A stretch of 32,547 nucleotides of DNA, taken from assembly GCF_025567095.1 (NCBI RefSeq), contig NZ_JAOQJH010000034.1; one strand, 5' to 3'. Below are positions 7,862 to 15,340 of the stretch, one piece after another; the stretch's first letter is position 1; the number at the start of each line of letters is the position of its first letter. Both the position numbers and the translations under genes were made by a program. Origin of the DNA: Anthropogastromicrobium aceti. GTDB taxonomy: Bacteria > Bacillota > Clostridia > Lachnospirales > Lachnospiraceae. The notes beneath the pieces are model-generated. The model saw nothing but the letters and a program-made list of their open reading frames with translations. It ran no database searches and was not told where the DNA came from.

Positions 7862-9169
7862 TTATTCTGTCAGCTCAACCTCCAGCACGGTATCTACTGC
7901 ATCTGGCAGAACTGGATCTGGTCCAAGATTTGCAAACACGATATCTGGGTAATCGGTATGAACCCAGCTGTCAGAAATCGGTACCTCACTTCCATCACAT
8001 AAAAGACGTATCTTCTTTATAGTACCTGGCTTAATTCCCGTAAGCGGCACTGGTCCCATCGTATTTTCAAACATGTGGTAATACAAAAGATTTCCATTTC
8101 TTGTCACACGGCCATAATCTGGCTTTTCGATCCCTGCCATTCCACAGCCATAAACACTCTTACTATTTTTCTTCATCCATGCACCGATCTCGCTCAAAAT
8201 CTGCAGCGATTCAGGCGGAATGTTTCCATATGCATCGGGGCCAACATTCAAAAGCATGTTGCCTCCCTTTGATACACACTCTACCAACTTTTTTATGATC
8301 ATTGAGGATGGCTTAAAGAACTTGTCTCTAGCACAATATCCCCAGTTGTTGTTCATCGTAATACATGCTTCCCAGTTCAGCGGATCACCGTTTACATCGC
8401 GAATACCATGTGGCGGAATAATCTGCTCTGGGCTTACAAAATCACCGTGATATGGAGTTGGGTTTCCTGTTGCCAGTGAGCCATAGCCCTGTCCACTTGC
8501 TTCTAATCGGTTATCAATAATAACCTGCGGCTGAAGCTCTCTTACCATATTTACAAGCTTTGTAGCACCCCACTTTTCGCCCATCATATCGTCATAAGAG
8601 AAATCAAACCACAACACATCAATCTGGCCATAGTTAGTACAAATCTCTCGCACCTGATTATGCATAAACGTTACATAATTATCCCAATTACGATTTTCAT
8701 TCGTGTAGGCCGGGTTATTTCTCATTGGATGCTGACGATCACCGTAGTGTGGAAAATCATCATGATACCAATCGATCAAAGAAAAATACAGACCAACTTT
8801 CAAGCCTTCTGCTCGAACTGCTTCTACGTACTCTGCAACAAGATCGCGGCCGCATTTTGTATTAGTAGACTTGAACTCTGTATACTTACTATCAAACAGA
8901 CAAAAACCATCATGATGCTTAGCTGTTAATACTACGTATTTCATACCGGCTTCTTTTGCCGCTCTCGCCCATTTCTTTGGATCATAATCCTTAGGATCAA
9001 ACTCATAAAAATATTTCATGTAGTCTTCCTTCGGAATTTCCTCAACACTGCGCACCCACTCGCCTCTTGCTGGAATTGAATACAGTCCCCAATGGATAAA
9101 CATTCCGAATCTGGCATCTACATACCATTCCATTCTCTTGTTGTACTCTTCACGGTTAAACTGGTACAT
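7862..9169 (-). CDS. Alpha-L-fucosidase (GH29), intracellular
   Basis: 435 aa. GH29 enzymes release L-fucose from glycans by a retaining mechanism. Motifs: ARFGMFIHWGLYSIP at 19-33, LTAKHHDGF at 81-89 and LWFDFS at 186-191, with D189 the expected nucleophile. There is no signal peptide, so the substrate must be imported. The gene follows two sugar-importer permease genes, with a long perfect hairpin in between (9187-9220). Ribosome site GGAGG sits five to six bases before the ATG. The acid/base residue of GH29 is not conserved enough for me to assign. Released fucose would feed FucI and FucA encoded at 15341-17901. Confidence 0.95.
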   Translation of the reverse strand: MYQFNREEYNKRMEWYVDARFGMFIHWGLYSIPARGEWVRSVEEIPKEDYMKYFYEFDPKDYDPKKWARAAKEAGMKYVVLTAKHHDGFCLFDSKYTEFKSTNTKCGRDLVAEYVEAVRAEGLKVGLYFSLIDWYHDDFPHYGDRQHPMRNNPAYTNENRNWDNYVTFMHNQVREICTNYGQIDVLWFDFSYDDMMGEKWGATKLVNMVRELQPQVIIDNRLEASGQGYGSLATGNPTPYHGDFVSPEQIIPPHGIRDVNGDPLNWEACITMNNNWGYCARDKFFKPSSMIIKKLVECVSKGGNMLLNVGPDAYGNIPPESLQILSEIGAWMKKNSKSVYGCGMAGIEKPDYGRVTRNGNLLYYHMFENTMGPVPLTGIKPGTIKKIRLLCDGSEVPISDSWVHTDYPDIVFANLGPDPVLPDAVDTVLEVELTE

Positions 9170-9186
9170 ATATCCTCCAATCTTGA

Positions 9187-9220
9187 GCTGTGAAAAAATA
9201 AGAAATTATTTTTTCACAGC
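9187..9220. repeat. Perfect 15-bp inverted repeat between permease and fucosidase genes
   Basis: GCTGTGAAAAAATAA (9187-9201) and its exact complement (9206-9220) enclose a GAAA loop. It sits within the operon just before the fucosidase ribosome site. In the operon's (minus) direction no T-run follows, so it is more likely an mRNA processing or stabilising hairpin than a strong terminator. On the plus strand a CTCTTTTTG run follows. Confidence 0.65.
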
Positions 9221-9292
9221 CTCTTTTTGTGCATAACTAAACGGTTTTTACTTGTAAAAGGACATAACTCCCCTTACCCTATTTCTCATTGA

Positions 9293-10222
9293 TTAGCCCT
9301 TTACTGCTCCGATCATAACACCCTTTACGAAGTATTTCTGAACGAATGGATAAATTATCATAACTGGAACTGATGCAATAACGATAACAGAGTACTGAAG
9401 AAGATCCTTCAAACCTCTCTGTCTTGCCAGTGCATCGGCATTGCCCATCATTGTCTCATCAATATCATTCATAATAAGGATCTCACGAAGGATGATCTGT
9501 AATGGCTGTAAATAATTTGCCTTCTGTAAGTACAAAATTGCATCCTGATAGGAGTTCCATCTTGCAACACCATAGTACAGAACAAGTACTGCGATAATAG
9601 GTTTTGACAGTGGAACAACAATACGAATCAAATACTTAAATGGTGTACATCCATCAATCTCGGCTGCCTCATACAGCTCATCTGGAATGGAGTTGATCAT
9701 ATATGTTCTTGCAATGATCATGTTGTATGTAGACATTGCGCCTGGAATAAGCATTGCCCAAATGGTATCTACAAGGCCAAGTGCATTTACGAGCATGAAG
9801 CTTGGAACCATACCACCAGAGAAATACATTGTGAATACGAAGAACATTGCAACCTTATTGCGCGCAGTAAACTCTTTTCTTGAAAGAGGATATGCACAAA
9901 GAAGTGTCATTACAATGTTGATAAATGTTCCGAATACCATGTAGAACAGGGAATTACGAAAACCTGTCCAAAACTTTTTATATGTAAATACTGCCTCATA
10001 TCCTCGCAGTGTAAAGTCCTTCGGCCAAAAGGATACCTTGCCGCTGATCATCGCCTGCGGATCAGAGAAGGATGCCGCAATGATATGAAGTACTGGAAGA
10101 AGCACGATCAATACAATGATCGTCATAACCACATACAGCAAAATTGTAAAAAACTTGCCTAGTGGGCTTTCCATTCTAAACTTGCTAAAACGGTCGTTTG
10201 ATTTTACCTGTGTCTTACTCAT
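9293..10222 (-). CDS. Sugar ABC transporter permease, YtcP/LplC type
   Basis: 309 aa with six predicted membrane segments and the inner-membrane EAA loop YEAAEIDGCTPFKYLIRIVVPL, which docks the ATPase. This matches the LplC/YtcP branch of CUT1 oligosaccharide importers. It follows LplB by 15 bp in the same operon. No ATP-binding subunit gene is present in the window; members of this class usually share a multitask ATPase of the MsmX type encoded elsewhere. Ribosome site AAAGGAGGGAG lies before the ATG at 10220-10222. Position before a fucosidase gene suggests fucosylated oligosaccharides or glycopeptides as cargo. Confidence 0.92.
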   Translation of the reverse strand: MSKTQVKSNDRFSKFRMESPLGKFFTILLYVVMTIIVLIVLLPVLHIIAASFSDPQAMISGKVSFWPKDFTLRGYEAVFTYKKFWTGFRNSLFYMVFGTFINIVMTLLCAYPLSRKEFTARNKVAMFFVFTMYFSGGMVPSFMLVNALGLVDTIWAMLIPGAMSTYNMIIARTYMINSIPDELYEAAEIDGCTPFKYLIRIVVPLSKPIIAVLVLYYGVARWNSYQDAILYLQKANYLQPLQIILREILIMNDIDETMMGNADALARQRGLKDLLQYSVIVIASVPVMIIYPFVQKYFVKGVMIGAVKG

Positions 10223-10237
10223 TCGTTTCTCCCTCCT

Positions 10238-11164
10238 TTACCACAGACTCGTCTCTGTTACCGTCTTACAAATCTTGTTTACTATAACAAGAAGAATAAA
10301 GCTTACAAGAGACTGGAATAGACCGGCCGCAGTTGAGAATGAGAAATCACCTCTCGTAAGACCAACCTTGTAAACGAATGTTGAGATTACCTCTGCACGG
10401 TCTATATTCATATCATTCTGCATCAGGTAAACCTTATCGAATCCGATGTTCATAATGCTTGCACAGTTAAAGATAAGCATTGTGATAATTGTTGGAACGA
10501 TTGCCGGCAGATCCACGTGAATAATTCTCTGGAAACGGTTTGCACCATCTACGATAGCTGCCTCTTGAAGCTCAGGGCTTACACCGGCAAGTGCTGCTAT
10601 ATAAATAATAGAAGAATAACCAGCACCCTGCCAGATACCACTCCATACATAAAGTGACGGGAACAGATTAACTTCACCAAAGAAGTTAATAGGACCAATA
10701 CCGATTGACTGCAGTGCGCGGTTGATGATACCAGTACGCATATCCATCATACGCATCATCATACCAACCATAACAACGGTAGAAATAAAGTATGGTGCAT
10801 AAGTAACCATTTGGATAAATTTCTTATACTTCTTGCTTCTCATCTCGTTTAACAGAATTGCCAGAAGAATCGGAATCGGGAATCCTGCAATTAAACTATA
10901 AATACCAAGATATAATGTATTGAAAATAATTTTTCTGCTGGATGGTGTTGTAAAGAACTGCTTAAAATACTTCAGTCCAACCCACTCACTTCCTAAGATT
11001 CCCTTTCTTGGGGAATATTTCTGGAATGCAACGATAATTCCACCCATCGGAATATAGGCAAAAACAAATGCATAGATCATCGGCAATGCAATAATTGCCC
11101 AGAACTGCCAATTATAGCTCTTTCCGAGCTTCTTTTTCTTTTTTGGTTTACTTATTTCTTTCAA
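10238..11164 (-). CDS. Sugar ABC transporter permease, LplB type
   Basis: About 308 aa with six membrane segments and the EAA loop LQEAAIVDGANRFQRIIHVDLPA. It pairs with the following LplC-type permease. Start choice: the open frame extends to an ATG at 11221 that has no ribosome site, whereas AAGGAGGT lies nine bases before a TTG at 11162-11164 (MKEISKPKKKKKLGKSYN). I prefer the TTG start. A run of 12 A directly precedes that ribosome site. A strong terminator (11247-11280) separates it from the solute-binding gene, so the permeases are probably made at lower levels than the binding protein. Confidence 0.88.
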   Translation of the reverse strand: MKEISKPKKKKKLGKSYNWQFWAIIALPMIYAFVFAYIPMGGIIVAFQKYSPRKGILGSEWVGLKYFKQFFTTPSSRKIIFNTLYLGIYSLIAGFPIPILLAILLNEMRSKKYKKFIQMVTYAPYFISTVVMVGMMMRMMDMRTGIINRALQSIGIGPINFFGEVNLFPSLYVWSGIWQGAGYSSIIYIAALAGVSPELQEAAIVDGANRFQRIIHVDLPAIVPTIITMLIFNCASIMNIGFDKVYLMQNDMNIDRAEVISTFVYKVGLTRGDFSFSTAAGLFQSLVSFILLVIVNKICKTVTETSLW

Positions 11165-11246
11165 GATCAGGTGACCTCCTTTTTTTTTTTTCATGACAGC
11201 ACTTTTATTCTGACTTTTCATTTATATGTCACGGCCAAAAGTCATT

Positions 11247-11280
11247 AGAAAAAGGCAGGTGGAAGTTCCACCTGCCTCCT
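11247..11280 (-). terminator. Intra-operon terminator after the solute-binding gene
   Basis: Minus-sense stem GGCAGGTGGAA/TTCCACCTGCC (11254-11264 with 11266-11276) is perfect over 11 pairs and followed by TTTTTCT. It lies between the binding-protein gene and its permeases. Partial read-through would give excess binding protein, a common stoichiometry in importers of this class. Confidence 0.8.
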
Positions 11281-11319
11281 CCACAGTCAGATCATCTGCC
11301 ACAGTATATACACACCAGC

Positions 11320-12972
11320 TTATTCAGCCTTAAACTGTCTGTCGTATGCTGCCTGATAGATATCGATCATAGTCTGAAGACCACATGCATCCAGTTCCTT
11401 CAGATAGGTATCCCAATCATCATCAAGGCTCTTTGTTCCCGTAATAAATGCAACCTTTGCACTATTGATATAATTCTTAACCTCAACCTGAATAGTCTGC
11501 AGCTCGGTAGACTCATCAGCTGTCATCTTAAGATCTGGCAATACATCAAGATCACCATTCTCTGGATTCTGTCCGTATGGCTCCTGCTTTTCCTTTGTTG
11601 CATCATACAGAAGTTTCTCAAGACCTGCACTTGTACCAGTATCTACATCCGGATCGGTTGCAGCGCCCAGACGATACTCAGCCGGTGCATAACGGATTAC
11701 AAGATCCTGCCAGTCATGATTCTGTACCTCAGAAGAATACTGAGCCTCATCAGAGATCTTATACATAGCCGGCTCACCATTTAAGCCTACAGAACCATCG
11801 TTTGGTTCCCAAACCCAGTCTTTTCCTTCATCAGCACCAAACTGTGCGGAGATATCACCTTTCTCAGAGAAGAAGTAATCTATCCAGCGAAGAACTGCTG
11901 CCGGATTTGAACACTTGTCTGTAATAGAAAAGCTTCCTGTCTCAAGACCACTATATTTGAAGTATGGTGTAATGCGTGTTCCATCTGGTCCTTCCAGAGG
12001 AGAAATACACTGATACTGTCTGTAAACTTCATTGTTGGAATCAGAATCAATTCCATCGGAAATGGTTCCAAATGGAACGAACAGAACCGGAACATCTTCC
12101 TGATTCATGATTGTACGAAGCTGCTCTGCATCCTGTGTAAAGTTTCCATCATAAATTGCACCGATATCATACAGGCTCTTGATGTAGCGAAGACCCTCTC
12201 TCCACTCCTCGGTGGTAGCCGCACTAACTATCTCTCCGTCTGGAGTTAAAGCAAGCTTTCCATATTCACCGGAATCCAGTGTGAAGGAACCCATAAGCCA
12301 TGCTACAAAATCAACATACCAGCCTGAGCTTGCACCGCCGATTGCGATCTTGTCAGGATATGTCTCTACGAACTTCTTACATACCTCATAGAACTCCTCA
12401 GTTGTCTGCGGAACTTCTACACCCATCTCCTCAAGATAATGTGTATTTACCCACATCTTACGAGCATACTGGCAATGATAACACTCATTCAGACCAGCAA
12501 GCTGATAGATATGTCCATCAGTTTCTCTCATCTGATCAAGATACTGGCCCATCTTCTCCATGTAGTTTGGCATATTTGCCTCAATCAGATCATCCAGCGG
12601 AATCAGGATGCCTTCCTCAACGCCCCACTTTGCTGCGTCTGGTGCATAGTGCATGATAACGTCTGGATAGGTATTTGTGTTGAACTCCATGTTCAGCTTC
12701 TCAGCACGGTCATCACGTGCAGCTGCCTCGAAGGTGAACTTGATGTTGGTCAGATCTTCCATATACTTTGTAAAGTCGTTTGTCTGGAAGTCTTCTACGT
12801 TTGGCATGTTGGTACGGAACATTGTGAACTCAAGCGGCTCCTCACTGATTGGATATGTACCCACTTCTGTAAGCTCAGATGCACCGCCGTCTTCTGCTGC
12901 AAATACAGATGCGGACGGGATTACCATTGCTGCTGCGCAGAGCATTGCTGCTGCCTTTGTGAACTTTCTCAT
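11320..12972 (-). CDS. Extracellular solute-binding protein of the sugar importer (LplA-like)
   Basis: 550 aa with an N-terminal signal sequence (basic MRKFTK, hydrophobic core to about residue 25, likely cut after SVFA). A Cys is in the core (MLCAAAM) but no good lipobox, so lipid anchoring is doubtful. The length and the EPLEFTMFRTNMPNVEDF opening fit the large LplA-type binding proteins of CUT1 importers. It is acidic and rich in Asp/Glu, as expected outside the cell. First gene of the operon with the two permeases, fucosidase and transglutaminase-fold protein. Ribosome site GGGAGGA before the ATG, and a strong promoter at 13113-13141. Confidence 0.9.
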   Translation of the reverse strand: MRKFTKAAAMLCAAAMVIPSASVFAAEDGGASELTEVGTYPISEEPLEFTMFRTNMPNVEDFQTNDFTKYMEDLTNIKFTFEAAARDDRAEKLNMEFNTNTYPDVIMHYAPDAAKWGVEEGILIPLDDLIEANMPNYMEKMGQYLDQMRETDGHIYQLAGLNECYHCQYARKMWVNTHYLEEMGVEVPQTTEEFYEVCKKFVETYPDKIAIGGASSGWYVDFVAWLMGSFTLDSGEYGKLALTPDGEIVSAATTEEWREGLRYIKSLYDIGAIYDGNFTQDAEQLRTIMNQEDVPVLFVPFGTISDGIDSDSNNEVYRQYQCISPLEGPDGTRITPYFKYSGLETGSFSITDKCSNPAAVLRWIDYFFSEKGDISAQFGADEGKDWVWEPNDGSVGLNGEPAMYKISDEAQYSSEVQNHDWQDLVIRYAPAEYRLGAATDPDVDTGTSAGLEKLLYDATKEKQEPYGQNPENGDLDVLPDLKMTADESTELQTIQVEVKNYINSAKVAFITGTKSLDDDWDTYLKELDACGLQTMIDIYQAAYDRQFKAE

Positions 12973-13112
12973 TTGAAATTCCTCCCTTTTGATTTTTCTT
13001 CTCTCTTTTCATACCTTCCACTGCATATATGCCATCTCTCAGGTATGTTCTTAAAAAGTGTTTTTTTGTTACTTTTTACATTTTAACGTAGCTTTTGAAT
13101 GACGCTATTTTT

Positions 13113-13186
13113 ATTATAACCAATTATTTTTCACTTTGCAACATATTTTTCACATTTTTGACACATTTCTTTCACATTTTTATCAC
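13113..13186 (-). promoter_or_regulatory. Glycan operon promoter with upstream TTTCAC repeats
   Basis: Minus-sense TTGCAA (13136-13141) and TATAAT (13113-13118) are separated by 17 bp. On the plus strand TTTCAC recurs at 13129-13134, 13148-13153 and 13170-13175, with a TATCAC at 13181-13186. The first three are about two helical turns apart (19 and 22 bp), covering and extending upstream of the -35, which suits an activator binding direct repeats. The rest of 12973-13305 is AT-rich and carries the promoter of the next gene. Confidence 0.6.
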
Positions 13187-13244
13187 TTTTTTCAGCATCA
13201 CTTCCCCAAAAGCAATGTAATCTATTCCCTTTTTTGTGTCCAAG

Positions 13245-13275
13245 TGATATACTAAGGTTAGTCTTTATTTCGACA
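13245..13275 (+). promoter_or_regulatory. Extended -10 promoter and single 0A-box-like site
   Basis: TGATATACT (13245-13253) fits an extended -10 element without a good -35. TTCGACA (13269-13275) is the complement of one TGTCGAA 0A-box heptamer. They precede the small gene at 13306. Single heptamers arise easily by chance. Confidence 0.3.
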
Positions 13276-13305
13276 TTAAAACATATCTTATAAAGGAGAT
13301 TACCT

Positions 13306-13602
13306 ATGTTTCACTTTGGAAAAAAGAAAGCATCTGTGCCAGAACTAGTCCTTTCGGCTGAAAATATCGAGCTTTACCGTGGACCGCTTAGTGATATACC
13401 ACTTAGCGAAAAAACAATTCTTGCGACCTGCATGGACCTCTACAAAGACCCTCAGCCTTGCTATATTCATCGTGGTGCCGCCCGTCAATATCTAGTCGCA
13501 AAGCTGACCGATATGATCACAAATGGCACGCCTGATTTTGCTTTGCTTGAAGAATATACCGGCATTGAACCTATTGATCATGCAGAGCTTACAAAAGACT
13601 GA
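13306..13602 (+). CDS. Small conserved-looking protein of unknown function (98 aa)
   Basis: I do not recognise a family. The ribosome site AAAGGAG lies eight bases before the ATG, and codon use and composition look like a real gene. The product is soluble, with no signal or membrane segment. It has a basic MFHFGKKK start, a central ILATCMDLYKDPQPCYIHRGAARQYL with two Cys, and an acidic C-terminus. It is divergent from the glycan operon and convergent with the thioredoxin/CcdA gene. A weak hairpin (CTGCCG/CGGCAG, about 13613-13640) lies in the convergent gap without a T-run. Confidence 0.65.
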   Translation: MFHFGKKKASVPELVLSAENIELYRGPLSDIPLSEKTILATCMDLYKDPQPCYIHRGAARQYLVAKLTDMITNGTPDFALLEEYTGIEPIDHAELTKD

Positions 13603-13651
13603 CATAATACCTGCTGCCGGCGCTATTGTCTGCGGCAGGCATTAAGCTGGA

Positions 13652-15316
13652 TTATTGCATAAGCATGAACACGGCAAATATAAAAAATACAATCGCAGTC
13701 ACAAGCTTAATGGCTGGAAGCCATTCTAAAGTTTTATTTGACATATGAATTACATTTTTTGTCTTTTCGATTACTAATACAATCAAAAAGCTTGGTATGC
13801 ACATCGCCGTTACATAAATAATAAATGCTGCATTTGTCTGAAGTTTCATTTCCTGCTGCATCTTCATCATGTAAAGAATAGCAGCTAAATATACTTGCCC
13901 AGTACAGAAAAATTCTCCTGCTGAAATCATAATTCCTAAAACAACTGCTGCCGGAATCATCCACTTTGCATTTATTTTAGATGCCTTTTCAATGCGCTCA
14001 TGATTCCATTTACGAAGCGCTGTAGGAAGCTGCATTCGTATTTTTCCGTACTGTTTTCGTTTTACATTGACAAAATCAATCAGATATAATATCGCAAGTA
14101 TAAAAAATACTGCTGCAAAAATCCATGTAAATACATTACTGATACTCAAAAATATATCCTGCCCTATCGCCATGAAAAGTTTATATAATCCCATTCCCAT
14201 CGCACAGTATGCTGTAAACTTTCCTGCAAGATAAGCACATCCCGTTTTTATAACAGAACGTCCTGACATTGCAATCGCTGCAAGCAGCATCAAAAGCATA
14301 GAAGCACCACATGGATTGACTCCGTTAATAAAGCCAGCTGCTGCAAGTCCTATATAAGTCTTAAAAGATGCCTGATCTTTATTTTCTTCCTTCCAGGAAG
14401 CATCATCTGACAGTATATTTTCCAGATTAAATCCAGTAAGCTCATCATCTTTCCACTTTTGTTCTAGTCCTTGTGTTACAGCCTTTGACCCGCTTAAATA
14501 ACCGCCACTAAAGAAAACAATCGGAACCTGCTGCTTATCTGATGCAACATCATAGATTGAAAACAACTTCTGCAACAAAACTACATTATCTTCCTCTGCA
14601 ATATTAAACTCATGTATTACAAGAGGCTTTTTTGTTGTCTGCTCATCAGTCATCTTTTTCAAAAGCGATTTTACTTCACTGCAGTCAGTACAGGAAACAG
14701 TAGAAAAATATAAAATAACAGAGTCGGTGCTTTTATCTTTAGAAACAGCTTCACGAAGCTGCTCTTTCCAGTCACTGCTTGATATTTGCATCTGGTTCTG
14801 ACTTTCATTTTCTATCAGAGATGCAGCCTCTGTTTTTTCATCCGATTCAAGTGCCGCTTCGCTAGAAACAAATTGCCCTGGCTTTGCAGCCTGCTTAAGT
14901 GTATCTTCAAGCTTTTCTTTAATCTCATCCAAGCCGCTAAGACAAACTAAAGCCTCTGAATCTTCTGAAATCATAATCAAAGTCGGCAGACTAACATCTG
15001 CTTCTTTTAACATAAGTTCCTGCAGTCGCTTTTCAAATCGCTTCTTATCTTCCGCACGAAATGTATTATAAACTGCAATCTCATATGGATATTTTTGCTT
15101 AATTGGGCTTATTGTGTCCGACACAACTGCAAAGAAATCGTCCTCTGGGTGGCAGGAGGCACAGACGTTATACTGATAATACTCCATCTGCACCATTAAA
15201 TTATTTTTTTGTTCTGTATTCTGTGATGCCATACTTATGCCCCTATGTCCAAAGACACAGGTTATAAATATGGCACACAGAAAAATAGTCAACACACTTG
15301 AATATTTTTTTGCCAT
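13652..15316 (-). CDS. Fused double-thioredoxin/CcdA-type membrane protein (DsbD-like)
   Basis: 554 aa. An N-terminal membrane/signal segment (about 8-25) is followed by two thioredoxin-like domains. The first has CASC at C52/C55 and SLPT with a likely cis-Pro at 111. The second has CTDC at C209/C212 and QVPIVFF at 263-269. The C-terminal half (about 320-554) is a six-segment CcdA/DsbD-like transporter of reducing power with the paired cysteines NPCG (C336) and EFFCTG (C471). Such proteins move electrons from cytoplasmic thioredoxin across the membrane. Here both thioredoxin domains precede the membrane part. It starts 24 bp after the fucose isomerase stop without a clear ribosome site, suggesting translational coupling in the fuc operon. 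The substrate on the outside is unknown. Confidence 0.8.
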   Translation of the reverse strand: MAKKYSSVLTIFLCAIFITCVFGHRGISMASQNTEQKNNLMVQMEYYQYNVCASCHPEDDFFAVVSDTISPIKQKYPYEIAVYNTFRAEDKKRFEKRLQELMLKEADVSLPTLIMISEDSEALVCLSGLDEIKEKLEDTLKQAAKPGQFVSSEAALESDEKTEAASLIENESQNQMQISSSDWKEQLREAVSKDKSTDSVILYFSTVSCTDCSEVKSLLKKMTDEQTTKKPLVIHEFNIAEEDNVVLLQKLFSIYDVASDKQQVPIVFFSGGYLSGSKAVTQGLEQKWKDDELTGFNLENILSDDASWKEENKDQASFKTYIGLAAAGFINGVNPCGASMLLMLLAAIAMSGRSVIKTGCAYLAGKFTAYCAMGMGLYKLFMAIGQDIFLSISNVFTWIFAAVFFILAILYLIDFVNVKRKQYGKIRMQLPTALRKWNHERIEKASKINAKWMIPAAVVLGIMISAGEFFCTGQVYLAAILYMMKMQQEMKLQTNAAFIIYVTAMCIPSFLIVLVIEKTKNVIHMSNKTLEWLPAIKLVTAIVFFIFAVFMLMQ

Positions 15317-15340
15317 TTTCTGAAATGATCTGTAACGGAT

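Noticed and set aside
12439..13086. 215-codon plus-strand open frame, Cys-rich
   Set aside because: It lies antisense to the well-supported solute-binding gene and its promoter, has odd Cys/His/Leu composition and no ribosome site; a shadow frame.
13605..13645. Strong terminator between the 98-aa gene and the thioredoxin/CcdA gene
   Set aside because: Only a 6-bp CTGCCG/CGGCAG stem with a long loop and no T-run on either strand.
15138..15170. CASCH in the thioredoxin/CcdA protein as a haem c site
   Set aside because: It sits at the start of a thioredoxin-like domain followed by a cis-Pro motif, and a second thioredoxin CXXC follows, so a redox pair is the better reading.
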